Shown here: positions 36,932-46,478 of the stretch, in pieces
Numbering within the stretch: the first letter of the stretch is position 1
Layout of the letters: every line of letters begins with the position of its first letter
Assembly: GCF_003986935.1 (NCBI RefSeq)
Contig: NZ_RJZE01000009.1
Span: 186,001 to 250,000 of the forward strand
From: Paraburkholderia kururiensis JCM 10599 = LMG 19447
Lineage (GTDB): Bacteria; Pseudomonadota; Gammaproteobacteria; Burkholderiales; Burkholderiaceae
Length of the DNA stretch: 64,000 nt
Reading direction: 5' to 3'
The notes under the pieces: model-generated
What the model saw: only the letters and a program-made list of their open reading frames with translations
Databases searched by the model: none
Told to the model about the DNA's origin: nothing
Program-made: the position numbers and the translations under genes

Positions 36932-37969
36932 TTATTGGCTCGCGAGTTGTGCCTGCGTATAGAAGCCGTCCTTCACCACCACATCGACGTTGCTCTTCGT
37001 GAGCAGCGTGGGTTGCAGCAGGACCGTATCCACCTTCTTCTTGCCGTTGTCGTACTGCGCGTTGTACGCGGGCTTTTCGCCCTTCGCGAGTTGCACGGCG
37101 AGCTTCGCGGCTTCGCCTGCAATCAGCTTGAGCGGCTTGTAGACCGTCATGGTCTGCGTGCCCGCGATCACGCGCTTCACGGCGGCAAGATCCGCGTCCT
37201 GGCCCGAGACGGGCACCTTGCCCGCCAGGTGTTGCGCGGCCAGTGCCTGGATCGCGCCGCCCGCGGTGCCGTCGTTCGAGGCGACCACGGCGTCGATCTT
37301 GTTGTTGTTCGCGGTGAGCGCGTCTTCCATGATGCGCAGCGCGGTGGACGCGCTCCACTCCGGCACCCACTGCTGGCCCACCACCTTGATGTCACCGCGA
37401 TCGATAGCGGGCTTCAACACCTTGAGCTGCCCTTCGCGCAGCATCTTCGCGTTGTTGTCGGTGGGGGCGCCGCCCAGCAGGAAGTAGTTGCCCTTCGGCT
37501 TCGCGTTATAGACGCCCTGCGCCTGCAGTTCGCCCACCTTCTCGTTGTCGAACGAGATGTAGGCGTCCACGTCGGCATCCAGAATCAGGCGGTCGTACGA
37601 CACCACCTTGATGCCGGCCTTCTTCGCTTCGGCCACCACGTTGCCGAGCGTCTTCGAGTTGAACGGCACGATCACGATCACGTCGACGCCGCGCGAAATC
37701 AGGTTTTCGATCTGCGAGATCTGGCGCTCTTCGCTCGCATCCGCGGACTGCACGGAAACGGTGGCGCCCAGCTTCTGCGCGGCGGCCACGAAGTAGTCGC
37801 GGTCGCGCGACCAGCGCTCCACGCGCAGATCGTCGATGCAGAAGCCGATTTCGGGATGGTCTTTGCTCGCATGCGCAAGCGGTGCGACGAGCGACAGGCT
37901 CGCGGCCATGACGGTGCATAGCAGCGAAGCCAGAACGGAACGACGGGTAGCACGCAGTACGGGTTTCAT
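36932..37969 (-). CDS. xylF: D-xylose ABC transporter substrate-binding protein
   Basis: A 345-residue periplasmic protein with a signal peptide to about residue 35 (LVAPLAHAS). The mature sequence resembles E. coli XylF (IGFCIDDLRVERWSRDRDYFV, LGGAPTDNNAKMLREGQ, VPVSGQDADLAAVKRVIAGTQTMTVYKP). AGGAG lies 7 bases before the ATG. Delivers D-xylose to XylG/XylH. Confidence 0.95.
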   Translation of the reverse strand: MKPVLRATRRSVLASLLCTVMAASLSLVAPLAHASKDHPEIGFCIDDLRVERWSRDRDYFVAAAQKLGATVSVQSADASEERQISQIENLISRGVDVIVIVPFNSKTLGNVVAEAKKAGIKVVSYDRLILDADVDAYISFDNEKVGELQAQGVYNAKPKGNYFLLGGAPTDNNAKMLREGQLKVLKPAIDRGDIKVVGQQWVPEWSASTALRIMEDALTANNNKIDAVVASNDGTAGGAIQALAAQHLAGKVPVSGQDADLAAVKRVIAGTQTMTVYKPLKLIAGEAAKLAVQLAKGEKPAYNAQYDNGKKKVDTVLLQPTLLTKSNVDVVVKDGFYTQAQLASQ

Positions 37970-38065
37970 GTCTCACTCCTGTTTATGGTCGTTGATGTAA
38001 TGCCGTCTTGCGGCGCCGCGCGGCCCTTCGCGCGACGCGTTACTGCTTCTTCACTGCTGCGGTGG

Positions 38066-39544
38066 TTATGCCGTCGCGGCGAACACCGGCTCCAGCGCGC
38101 GATACAACGCACGAAACACGGGCCGGCGCGTGTCGCTGTACCAGGCATGGCGGCTCGCGTTGGGCTCGCGCACCGCGGTAACGGGCGGCGTGGGACACAC
38201 CGCTTCGAGCGACGCACCCGGCTCCACGGCGAGATGCGCGAGGCGCGCCGCGCCCAGCGCCGGACCCACCTCGCCGCCCGCGCGCAACGTGAGCGTGCGG
38301 CCCGCGATGTCGGCGAGCATCTGCGTCCAGTACGGGCTGCGCGAACCGCCGCCCACCAGCGTGATCTCGTCGGGCACGAGGCCGGCCGCATGCAAGGCAT
38401 CCATGCCGTCGAGCAGCGCGAACCCGACGCCTTCCAGCGTGGCGTTGGCGAGGTCGGCGCGGTTCGTGTCGGGTGTCATGCCGTGATACACGCCGCGCGC
38501 GTTCACGTTGTTCCAGGGCGTGCGTTCACCGCTCAGATAGGGCAGGAACCAGGGGTGCGCACGGCTTGCATGCGCCTCGGCATCGGCGAGCAGCGCGGCT
38601 ACGTCGGCGTAGCCCGTCAGGCGCGCGCAGAAGTCGAGACAGCCCGCCGCATTGAGCATCACGGACATGAGATGCCACGTGCGCGGCAACGCATGACAGA
38701 AGCTATGCACGGCCGACGCCGGGTTCGCGAGAAAACCGTCCGACACCGCGAAATAGACGCCGGACGTACCCAGCGACAGCATGGCCTGCCCCGGTTTCAC
38801 GATGCCCACGCCCACGGCGCCCGCGGCGTTGTCGCCGCCGCCCGCCGCCACCGGCACTTCGCGCAGCCCCCATGCGCGCGCAAGCTCGGGCGTGAGCGTG
38901 CCCGTCACGCGATTGCCTTCGAACACGTCCGGCATCTGCTCGCGCGAAAGCCCGCAGGCCGCGAGCAGCACGTCGCTGTAATCGCGCTTCGCCACGTCGA
39001 GCCAGAGCGTGCCCGCTGCATCGGAGGGATCGGTTGCGAAGCCGCCCGTAAGGCGATAGCGCAGATAGTCCTTCGGCAGGAGCACTTTCGCGATACGCGC
39101 AAAGCAATCGGGCTCGTGCTTGCGCACCCACAGCAGCTTGGGCGCCGTGAAACCGGGCATCGCGAGGTTGCCTGCGATCTGATGCAACTGCGGCACCGCG
39201 GCTTCGAGTTCGACGCATTCGGTATCCGAGCGGCCGTCGTTCCAGAGAATCGCGGGGCGCAGCACGTCGCCGTTCGCATCCAGCAGCGTGGCGCCGTGCA
39301 TCTGGCCCGTGAGCCCGATGGCTTCGATGCCGGCGCGCTCGATGCCGGCTGCCTGCGCCTGCGCGAGCAGGTCTTCCATCGCCGCGGTAGTCGCGGCCCA
39401 CCAGTCGTGCGGCGACTGCTCGGACCAGCGCGGCTGCGGTCGCGACACGGCGAGCGCATGCGTCGCCGTGCAGCGCACGTGCCCGTCGCGGTCGAGCAGC
39501 ACGGCCTTTACGCCCGACGTGCCGAGGTCGATGCCGATGAACAT
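38066..39544 (-). CDS. xylB: Xylulokinase
   Basis: A 492-residue FGGY-family kinase phosphorylating D-xylulose. The N-terminal phosphate loop FIGIDLGTSGVKAVLLD, the LTGQMHGATLLD segment that contacts the sugar and the catalytic-Asp GGGDNAAGAVGVG region are present, and the FGGY C-terminal signature region follows. Length matches E. coli XylB (484). It follows xylA by 73 bases and precedes xylF by 96 bases. Confidence 0.95.
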   Translation of the reverse strand: MFIGIDLGTSGVKAVLLDRDGHVRCTATHALAVSRPQPRWSEQSPHDWWAATTAAMEDLLAQAQAAGIERAGIEAIGLTGQMHGATLLDANGDVLRPAILWNDGRSDTECVELEAAVPQLHQIAGNLAMPGFTAPKLLWVRKHEPDCFARIAKVLLPKDYLRYRLTGGFATDPSDAAGTLWLDVAKRDYSDVLLAACGLSREQMPDVFEGNRVTGTLTPELARAWGLREVPVAAGGGDNAAGAVGVGIVKPGQAMLSLGTSGVYFAVSDGFLANPASAVHSFCHALPRTWHLMSVMLNAAGCLDFCARLTGYADVAALLADAEAHASRAHPWFLPYLSGERTPWNNVNARGVYHGMTPDTNRADLANATLEGVGFALLDGMDALHAAGLVPDEITLVGGGSRSPYWTQMLADIAGRTLTLRAGGEVGPALGAARLAHLAVEPGASLEAVCPTPPVTAVREPNASRHAWYSDTRRPVFRALYRALEPVFAATA

Positions 39545-39617
39545 GGTGTCTCGCCCAGTGTCTTGTTTTGCCGCGCGGGTTGCGCCTGATTCGCTTGAAG
39601 ATCGCGTTCGGACAGAC

Positions 39618-40940
39618 TCAACGCACGCCGTAGATGGCCTGGTTCACGATGTTCTCGAGCTGCTCCTGGCGCCCGCTCACGTGTACGGGATGAATGCCGC
39701 GCTGCTGCGCCTCGGCCGCGAGGCTTTGCAGCGTGTAGCCGCCCGAGAGAATCTTGCGGCCGAACTCCGTGTCCCAGCCCGCGTAGCGTTGCTGCCTGAA
39801 CTGTTCGAGCCGGTCATTCTCCACGAGCGCCGCCGCGCGTTCCAGCGCGAGCGCGAGCAGGTCGATGGCGCCCACGTGGCCGTAAAACAGGTCTTCGGCG
39901 TCCACGCTCTGGCGGCGCACCTTCGAGTCGAAGTTCATGCCGCCCGTGGTGAATCCACCATGACGCAGGATCTCGTAGAACGCGAGCGTCATTTCTTCGA
40001 CGCTGTTGGGGAACTGGTCCGTGTCCCAGCCGTTCTGCGGGTCGCCGCGGTTCGCATCCACGCTGCCGAAAATGCCGAGCGCGAACGCCATCGCAATTTC
40101 GTGATGGAACGAGTGGCCCGCGAGCGTGGCGTGATTCGCCTCGATGTTCACGCGAATTTCGTTCTGCAATCCGTACTGGGTGAGAAAGCCGTGCACCGTG
40201 GCCACGTCGTAGTCGTACTGGTGCTTGGTGGGTTCCTGCGGCTTCGGCTCGATGAGGAGCGTGCCCTTGAAGCCGATACGGTGCTTGTGCTCCACCACCA
40301 TGTTGAGAAAGCGCGCGAACTGCTCGCGTTCGCGCACGAGGTCGGTGTTGAGCAGCGTGTCGTAGCCTTCGCGGCCGCCCCACAGCACGTAGTTGTCGCC
40401 GCCCAGCTTGTGCGTGGCGTCGAGCGCGTGGCTCACCTGGGTCGCGGCATACGCGAACATCTCGGGGTTCGGGTTCGTCGCGGCGCCCGCGGCGTAGCGC
40501 GGATGCGAGAACAGGTTGGCCGTGCCCCACAGCAGCTTCATGCCGCTGTCCTGCTGCTTGCGCGCAAGGTAGTCGGTCATGCGCGCGAAGTTCTCTACAT
40601 AGTCGCGAATGTTCTCGCCTTCGGGCGCGACGTCGGTGTCGTGGAACGTGTAGTACGGCACGCCGAGCTTCGTGAAGAACTCGAAGGCGTGGTCGGCCTT
40701 TTGCTGCGCGCGCTCCATGGCGTCGCCCGGTTGCTGCCACGGGCGGTGAAAGGTGCCTTGCCCGAAGATGTCGACGCCGGGCCACACGAAGGTGTGCCAG
40801 TAGCAGACGGCGATGCGCAGATGCTCTTCCATCGTCTTGCCGAGCACGCGCTTCTCGCGGTTGTAATGGCGATAGGCGAGCGAATGCTCGGACTGCGGAC
40901 CTTCGTAACGGACGGGCGGGATGTGCTCGAAGTAGGACAT
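39618..40940 (-). CDS. xylA: Xylose isomerase
   Basis: 440 residues, the same as E. coli XylA. The catalytic pair H100 and D103 lies in [13 protein letters not shown]; metal ligands are in [28 protein letters not shown] and WDTDQFP. It converts D-xylose to D-xylulose in the cytoplasm. The ATG at 40940 has GGAGA 7 bases upstream; the 22-residue extension is not supported. First gene of the leftward xyl operon, divergent from xylR. Confidence 0.97.
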   Translation of the reverse strand: MSYFEHIPPVRYEGPQSEHSLAYRHYNREKRVLGKTMEEHLRIAVCYWHTFVWPGVDIFGQGTFHRPWQQPGDAMERAQQKADHAFEFFTKLGVPYYTFHDTDVAPEGENIRDYVENFARMTDYLARKQQDSGMKLLWGTANLFSHPRYAAGAATNPNPEMFAYAATQVSHALDATHKLGGDNYVLWGGREGYDTLLNTDLVREREQFARFLNMVVEHKHRIGFKGTLLIEPKPQEPTKHQYDYDVATVHGFLTQYGLQNEIRVNIEANHATLAGHSFHHEIAMAFALGIFGSVDANRGDPQNGWDTDQFPNSVEEMTLAFYEILRHGGFTTGGMNFDSKVRRQSVDAEDLFYGHVGAIDLLALALERAAALVENDRLEQFRQQRYAGWDTEFGRKILSGGYTLQSLAAEAQQRGIHPVHVSGRQEQLENIVNQAIYGVR

Positions 40941-41308
40941 GGCGTCTCCATTGTCATGTTGCGCCGCAGCGGTTACAGCAGGTGCGGCACGGCGCGCGTT
41001 GGGCATGACGTGGACATGCCGTGGGCGCCGTTCGATAAGGTGCGGCCATGCTGCCAGCGCAGGCCCGCCGCCGACAATTGCGAAATTTCACAGCGCCCGT
41101 GATGTTTCCCGCCAAACGCCATCGCCATGTTCGGCACGAATGCGCAAGACGCCTAAAATAGCCAGACGCTTAAAACCGCCGGACGCTTCGTTTGTTCCTG
41201 CCGGGCAGGCAGGTCAACCGGTAAGGCGAAACCAGGAACCGGACAAAGACAGGAGACAAGGGTGAGCCGCGCGCTGTGCTTCAGTTCGCGCCGTGCCCAT
41301 CCACCATC
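40941..41308. other. xylA-xylR divergent control region
   Basis: 368 bases without a gene. It contains a GAAATTTC palindrome at 41082-41089 inside an AATTGCGAAATT stretch, the 17-bp direct repeat at 41147-41180, and a TAAAAT hexamer at 41154-41159 that could serve as a rightward -10 for xylR. XylR would be expected to act here on both genes. Confidence 0.6.
41147..41180. promoter_or_regulatory. 17-bp tandem direct repeat in the xylA-xylR region, possible XylR site
   Basis: AGACGCCTAAAATAGCC is followed directly by AGACGCTTAAAACCGCC (14 of 17 identical), and a third partial copy GGACGCTTCG follows. XylR has an AraC-type DNA-binding domain, and that class binds direct repeats; assignment to XylR is inferred from position. 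Confidence 0.4.
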
Positions 41309-42517
41309 ATGCCGAGCACGATCCGACACCCGACGCCCCAGAAGACGCACCGCATCGCGCTGCTGTTCAATGCGAACAAGGTGTACGACCGCGAGATCAT
41401 CACAGGCATTGGCGACTATCTGCGCTCCACGCGTGTGGCGTGGGATCTCTTTCTGGAAGAAGACTTTCGCTGCCGCCTCGCGGGCATCGAGCACTTCGAC
41501 GGCGACGGCATCATCGCGGACTTCGACGACCCGGCCGTCTGCGAAGTGCTCGCGGACTGCACGCTGCCGCTCGTCGCGGTGGGCTCGTCGTATGAAGACG
41601 CTGCCCAGTACCCGCCGAATCTGCCGTACATCGCCACCGACAACGCCAAGCTCATCTCGCTCGCCGTCAACCACCTGCTGGGCGCGGGGTTGCAGCACAT
41701 GGCCTGCTACAGCCTGCCCGAGTCGCCCACCAACCGCTGGGCGCAGCAGCGCGAACTCGCCTTCGAGCGGCTCGCGCAGGCCGAAGGCATGGAAGCGGAA
41801 ATCTATCGCGGCCTGACCACCAGCGCGCCGGACTGGAACCACGCCACCGAGCAACTGGCCGCGTGGCTCGAACGCCTGCCGAAGCCCGTCGGCATTCTCG
41901 CCGTCACGGATGCCCGCGCGCGGCACCTGCTCCAGGCGTGTCTGATCGCGGGCATTCCGGTGCCCGAGGAAGTGGCGATCATCGGCATCGACAACGATCC
42001 GCTCACGCGCACGCTGACGCGCATCCAGCTTTCGTCAGTAATTCAGGGCACCGAAGAGATGGGCCGCACCGCCGCGCACCTGCTGCACAAGATGCTGCAC
42101 GGCGCGCGCTTTCCGGGCCACCGCGTGCTCGTGCCGCCGGTGGGCATCAACGTGCTCGAATCGACGAAGTACCAGCCGCTCGCGAGCCAGTACGTGAAGC
42201 GCGCGCGCCATTTCATCCGGCAGTACGCGTGCCAGGGCATTCGCACCGAACAGGTGGCCGACCACGTGGGCGTGTCGCGTTCTTCGCTGGAGGAATATTT
42301 TCGGCGTGAGATGCAGTGCACGGTGCACCAGGAGATACTGCGCTACAAGCTCGACGCGGCCAAGGCGATGCTCGTGAAGGGCGATGCATCGAGCGCGGAA
42401 GTGGCCGTGCGTTGCGGGTTCACGTCGCTGCAGTACATGTATGCCGTGTTCCGCCGCGAACTGGGCTGCACGCCGCGCGAGTATCAGGAACGCGCGAGGT
42501 CCGCGGTGGCGCCATAA
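41309..42517 (+). CDS. xylR: Xylose operon regulator XylR
   Basis: A 402-residue protein with a LacI/PBP-like sugar-binding domain (about 10-285) and an AraC helix-turn-helix (about 300-395). It resembles E. coli XylR from end to end: RIALLFNANKVYDREIITGIGDYL, EEDFRCRLAGIEHFDGDGIIADFDD, and LSSVIQGTEEMGRTAAHLLHKML. It binds D-xylose and activates the xyl genes. The ATG at 41309 matches the E. coli N-terminus but has no good ribosome site; a GTG at 41276 is the alternative. It is divergent from xylA. Confidence 0.93.
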   Translation: MPSTIRHPTPQKTHRIALLFNANKVYDREIITGIGDYLRSTRVAWDLFLEEDFRCRLAGIEHFDGDGIIADFDDPAVCEVLADCTLPLVAVGSSYEDAAQYPPNLPYIATDNAKLISLAVNHLLGAGLQHMACYSLPESPTNRWAQQRELAFERLAQAEGMEAEIYRGLTTSAPDWNHATEQLAAWLERLPKPVGILAVTDARARHLLQACLIAGIPVPEEVAIIGIDNDPLTRTLTRIQLSSVIQGTEEMGRTAAHLLHKMLHGARFPGHRVLVPPVGINVLESTKYQPLASQYVKRARHFIRQYACQGIRTEQVADHVGVSRSSLEEYFRREMQCTVHQEILRYKLDAAKAMLVKGDASSAEVAVRCGFTSLQYMYAVFRRELGCTPREYQERARSAVAP

Positions 42518-42556
42518 CCGCCATAACCGCCATAAGGGCCATAAGGGCCATACAGG
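42512..42556. repeat. 9-bp tandem repeat, five units, overlapping the xylR stop
   Basis: Units CCATAACCG (twice), CCATAAGGG (twice) and CCATACAGG run without gaps. The first unit contains the xylR stop codon, so the array sits exactly at the gene end and fills the gap to the mutarotase gene. Confidence 0.8.
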
Positions 42557-42610
42557 GCCGCCCTGTCATTGCAACCGTCCGTCCCTGTCTTATCCGAATC
42601 TGCAGACTCC

Positions 42611-43690
42611 ATGATCCGAACCGCGCAACTGACTTCCGAACCCTGGGGCACGCTGCCCGACGGCGAGCCGGTCACGCTCTTCACGCTGCGCAACGCGCAC
42701 GGCATGAAGGTGGCCATCAGCGACCTGGGCGCCACGCTCGTCTCGTGGCACGTGCCCGACCGCACTGGCCGCCTAGGCGACATCCTGCTCGGCCACGACA
42801 CGCCCGCCGAATATCTCGCGAGCGGCGCCTACATGGGCGGGCTCGTGGGCCGCTGGGCCAACCGCATCGCCAACGCGCGCTTCACGCTGGACGGCATCGA
42901 ATACGCGCTCGACCGCAACGAGGGCAACAACCTGCTGCACGGCGGCTCGCACGGCTTTCATCGGGCGATGTGGGACGTGACGGAAGACGGCGACGCGCTT
43001 GTCATGCGCCTCGATTCGCCCGAAGGCGACGCCGGATTTCCGGGCAACGTGAGCGTGCAGGTGCGCTACACGTTCGACGACGACGGCACGCTCACCCTCG
43101 ACTACGAGGCGCTCACCGACGCGCCCACGCCGCTCAACCTCACGAGCCACGGCTACTTCAACCTCACGGGCCAGCCCGGCACGGACATTCGCGGCCACGT
43201 GATGACGATCGACGCCGACGCGTTCTTCGAAGTGAACGCGGAGCTGATTCCCATCGAGCGCGCCGACGTGGCGGGCAATGCGTTCGACTTTCGTCATAGC
43301 GCACCGCTGGGCGCGCGGCTCGACTGGCCGCATGCGCAGCTGGCCCGCGCGGGCGGCTTCGACCATTGCTACATCCTGCGCGAGCCCGCGGGCGCGGGCG
43401 CCGACGCGAATGCATTCACGGTGCGCGAGGTGGCGCGCGCCTACGACCCGGGCAGCGGGCGCGAACTCGTCGTGTCCACCAACGAGCGCGGACTGCAGTT
43501 CTATACGGGCAACTATCTGGAAGGCGAGCCGGGGCGCAACGGCACGGTGTATCGGCGGCACGCGGGCCTGTGTCTGGAGGCCGCGGCGTTTCCCAACGAG
43601 ATCAACATGGAAAGCAGCGAGCGCGTCGTGCTGCGGCCCGGCGAGACGTATCGGCAGACCACCCGGTATCGCGTGGGCGTGGCGGACTGA
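42611..43690 (+). CDS. galM: Aldose 1-epimerase (mutarotase)
   Basis: A 359-residue mutarotase. The general acid His is in NLTSHGYFNLTG, the general base Glu in LCLEAAAFPNEIN, and the family motifs GGLVGRWANRIANARF and NLLHGGSHGFHRAMWD are present. Placed 94 bases after xylR on the same strand; it probably equilibrates xylose (and other aldose) anomers for the xyl pathway. The ATG at 42611 gives the usual N-terminus but the ribosome site is not obvious. Confidence 0.92.
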   Translation: MIRTAQLTSEPWGTLPDGEPVTLFTLRNAHGMKVAISDLGATLVSWHVPDRTGRLGDILLGHDTPAEYLASGAYMGGLVGRWANRIANARFTLDGIEYALDRNEGNNLLHGGSHGFHRAMWDVTEDGDALVMRLDSPEGDAGFPGNVSVQVRYTFDDDGTLTLDYEALTDAPTPLNLTSHGYFNLTGQPGTDIRGHVMTIDADAFFEVNAELIPIERADVAGNAFDFRHSAPLGARLDWPHAQLARAGGFDHCYILREPAGAGADANAFTVREVARAYDPGSGRELVVSTNERGLQFYTGNYLEGEPGRNGTVYRRHAGLCLEAAAFPNEINMESSERVVLRPGETYRQTTRYRVGVAD

Positions 43691-43748
43691 CGCGAAGACT
43701 GAGCCGCGCAAGAACCGCGGCCGCGCACGCCACCCGGCATGGCGTGTC

Positions 43749-44960
43749 TCAACGTCCCGCGCCCGCGGACCAGGTGGATTCCGCGTCCGCTTCCGAGATT
43801 GCCGGCCCCTGCCCCGCGCCCCACCCGTCCTTCTTGCGCTTGCGCTTGGCGTCGTACATCGCGGCGTCGGCGAGGCGCAGGACGGCGTCGATGTTCGTGG
43901 CGTCGTCCGGCACGGTCGCCATGCCGATACTCGCGCCCACCTGCGCCGTGATGCCCGGCGCGAGCTCGAACGGCTTCGCGATCTCGCGCGCCATGGCGTG
44001 GGCGAACTGGTGTGGGCCGTTCTTGCCCGGGAACGCGGCGCCGTCGTCGAGAATCACGAATTCGTCACCGCCAAGGCGCGCCACGAGCGCGTGCTTGCCT
44101 GCCAGCGCACGCAGCCGTTCGGCTACCTGCACGAGCAGCGTGTCGCCGGCTTCGTGGCCGTAGGCATCGTTGACGGGCTTGAAGCCGTCGAGGTCCAGAT
44201 ACAGCAGCATCATGCCGGGCTGCATGCGGGCGCCCGTCCCCCAGCCGTTGCGCGCGGCGTGGAAGAGACCGGTGCGGTTCAAGAGACCCGTGAGCCCGTC
44301 GTGACGCGCGCGCCGGTCGTTTTCGCGCTCGGCCTTCATGGTGGTGATGAGCATCGCGTTGAGGCGCCGCGCCGCCGCGCTCATCGCAAAGAGATAAAAC
44401 GGGATCTGCACGAGCGTGAGCAGCAGCACCTTCTGGCCCGCCAGCAGCGCGCCGATGCAGCACGGCCCGAGCGACAGGAAGATCATCACGGCCACGAGGC
44501 GCGGCGCCGCGAAGTTGCGAAAACAGATGCCGCCCACCATGGCGGCCGCGGACAGGAACGAGAGCGTGGCGGCCACCCAGTCGCCGCTGATCGCACTCAC
44601 GAACGCGCCATAGCCCACGGTGGCGCCCCAGAGCGGCGCAAGGCTGATGTAGAAGTCGGTGGGGGTCGGTTTGCCTTGCTTCGCGCGCTGCCGCGCGATC
44701 ACGAGCACGGCCCAGCGCGTCGTGCACACGACGATTTCGGCAACGAGCCACAGGCGGAACAGGACGGTGGGATGGCGCGCCGCGAGCACCCAGGCGACGG
44801 CGATGGTATTGAACACGCCGCCGAAGAAGATCGGCATCGTGCCGAACAGCGTGCCGACCAGTTCGACGCGGATGTCGCGCGGCGTCTCCTGCCCCGGCTC
44901 GGTGAGCCACGTCGCCAGACGGCCACGCGGCAGCGTGTAGGTTTCGTTCGCGTTTTTCAC
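43749..44960 (-). CDS. Membrane diguanylate cyclase (GGDEF)
   Basis: About 403 residues. Five or six hydrophobic segments lie between residues 35 and 195, followed by a GGDEF domain with GGDEF at 297-301, so it should make cyclic di-GMP. The RxxD inhibitory site is missing (the equivalent residues read GKHA), implying no product inhibition there. The start is taken as GTG at 44960 with AGGTGA upstream; a longer start near 45062 cannot be excluded. It is followed at its 3' side by galM, convergent. Confidence 0.85.
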   Translation of the reverse strand: MKNANETYTLPRGRLATWLTEPGQETPRDIRVELVGTLFGTMPIFFGGVFNTIAVAWVLAARHPTVLFRLWLVAEIVVCTTRWAVLVIARQRAKQGKPTPTDFYISLAPLWGATVGYGAFVSAISGDWVAATLSFLSAAAMVGGICFRNFAAPRLVAVMIFLSLGPCCIGALLAGQKVLLLTLVQIPFYLFAMSAAARRLNAMLITTMKAERENDRRARHDGLTGLLNRTGLFHAARNGWGTGARMQPGMMLLYLDLDGFKPVNDAYGHEAGDTLLVQVAERLRALAGKHALVARLGGDEFVILDDGAAFPGKNGPHQFAHAMAREIAKPFELAPGITAQVGASIGMATVPDDATNIDAVLRLADAAMYDAKRKRKKDGWGAGQGPAISEADAESTWSAGAGR

Positions 44961-45258
44961 CTGAGCTTCACCTGATGCACCCTGATGCGCTGGCGCGACG
45001 TCCTGGCGTCGTCCCGCTACGGTTGGGGAAAGCCGGCGGTCCACTTGACGACGCAGAAGCACAGGCCAGCGTGCCGCCGAATACGCTGGAGGACCTGCGG
45101 TTCACCCCGGCGCCCAGCTTCGGCCAGCGCCGCGGATAAGGGTGTGGCGCAACTCCATATCGGCACGACGCGGCAGAACTTTAGGCGAAGTTGGCGTGGG
45201 ACGCAAACCCGCCCGCGGCCGGACACGGAGGGGCGCCGCCGCTGCTGCCGATGTCACC

Positions 45259-45285
45259 GCTCATCCCGCCCATCCCGCTCATCTC
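45259..45285. repeat. 9-bp tandem repeat, three units
   Basis: GCTCATCCC, GCCCATCCC and GCTCATCTC in tandem just downstream of the second diguanylate cyclase gene. The rest of the 330-base gap 44961-45290 shows no gene, promoter or terminator that I can support. Confidence 0.6.
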
Positions 45286-45290
45286 GTCCG

Positions 45291-46478
45291 TCATGTCGGC
45301 GACCCGAAGGCCGCCGGCTGCTCGAGCGGCGCTTCGTGCAGGCAGACGCGGTCACGGCCCGCGAGCTTCGCCGCGTACAACGCGCGGTCGGCACGCGTGG
45401 TCAGGCGGTCCAGCGTCTCGCCCTGCTCGCGCATCGCGAGGCCGCCGCTGATGCTGTAGCGGCATGGGCCGGCGTCGGTGCTCACGGCGTGCCGGCTCGC
45501 TTCGCTGCGCAGGCGCTCGGCCACGCGCCGGGCGTCCGCGAGCGCCGTGCGCGGCAGCAGGATCGCGAACTCTTCGCCGCCCAGCCGCGCCAGCGCATCG
45601 TCGCGGCGCAGGTGGACGCGCGTGAGCGCCGCGAACTCGCGCAGCACGCTGTCGCCTCCCGCATGGCCGAAGGTGTCGTTGATCGTCTTGAAGCGGTCCA
45701 GATCGACGATCAGGAGCGACAGCGGCGCGCCGTGCTGGTCCGCTTCGGCGAAGCACTTGCGCGCCATCGCCTGAAAGCCCGTGCGCGACAGCGCGCCCGT
45801 GAGGAAGTCGTGATTCACGGCCTTGCGCGCATCGGCCAGCAGTGCGTCGTGCACCATCAGCATCGCGCACATCGACATCACCGGCATGATGGCCGCGCCC
45901 ACGCACAGCAGGATGACGTTGCCGTTGGTGGTGAACATGAGCGGGCTCGACGCGCCCGGCAGCGCGCTGAAGTAGAGGCCGCGCGCCAGCTGGCAGAGCC
46001 CGAAGATCGTTGCCAGCACCACCGTCACCACGTACGGATAGCGCGCCCGATCGGCTTCGCGGTTGCGCGCCACGAGAAAGGCGCTCGCAAAGCAGATGGC
46101 CGCGGTGAAGAACGTGGAGACCATCACGCGCGCCGGGATGCTGTCCACGGCGTAGCGCCAGTACGCAAGCGCGGGAACGGTTGAAAGGGTAACGAGCAGC
46201 AGCCAGGACCAGCGCACGGGGCGCCCGAGAAAACGCGCGAATCCGGCGTACAGCACCGACCCCGCCAACGCCACGAGGAAGTTGGCCACCAGGACGGAAA
46301 CAACATCGGAAATGCGGCCGCGCGCGAGCAGCAGTGGCAACGCGGCCGTGAGCACGGCGTTGGCGGCGAACCATTCGAGCACGCCCGGCACGCCGGAGCG
46401 CAACAGCGAGCCGAGCAACACGAGCATCAGCAGGCCGAAAAGCGCGGTGGAGGCGAGAGCGACTGAAACGGCGGCCAT
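45291..46478 (-). CDS. Membrane diguanylate cyclase (GGDEF)
   Basis: 395 residues with about six membrane segments in the first 210 residues and a C-terminal GGDEF domain (GGEEF at 300-304). An RxxD inhibitory site is present (RRDD 291-294), unlike the neighbouring cyclase. Metal-binding Asp lies in LLIVDLDRFKTIND. The two cyclases run in the same direction 330 bases apart and look like diverged paralogues, but that gap makes cotranscription uncertain. Confidence 0.9.
   Translation of the reverse strand: MAAVSVALASTALFGLLMLVLLGSLLRSGVPGVLEWFAANAVLTAALPLLLARGRISDVVSVLVANFLVALAGSVLYAGFARFLGRPVRWSWLLLVTLSTVPALAYWRYAVDSIPARVMVSTFFTAAICFASAFLVARNREADRARYPYVVTVVLATIFGLCQLARGLYFSALPGASSPLMFTTNGNVILLCVGAAIMPVMSMCAMLMVHDALLADARKAVNHDFLTGALSRTGFQAMARKCFAEADQHGAPLSLLIVDLDRFKTINDTFGHAGGDSVLREFAALTRVHLRRDDALARLGGEEFAILLPRTALADARRVAERLRSEASRHAVSTDAGPCRYSISGGLAMREQGETLDRLTTRADRALYAAKLAGRDRVCLHEAPLEQPAAFGSPT

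Noticed and set aside
41262..41816. A plus-strand frame starting GTG at 41262 with a good AGGAGA site
   Set aside because: The ribosome site is appealing, but the frame gives Arg/Ser-rich nonsense and runs out of phase with xylR, which is strongly conserved.
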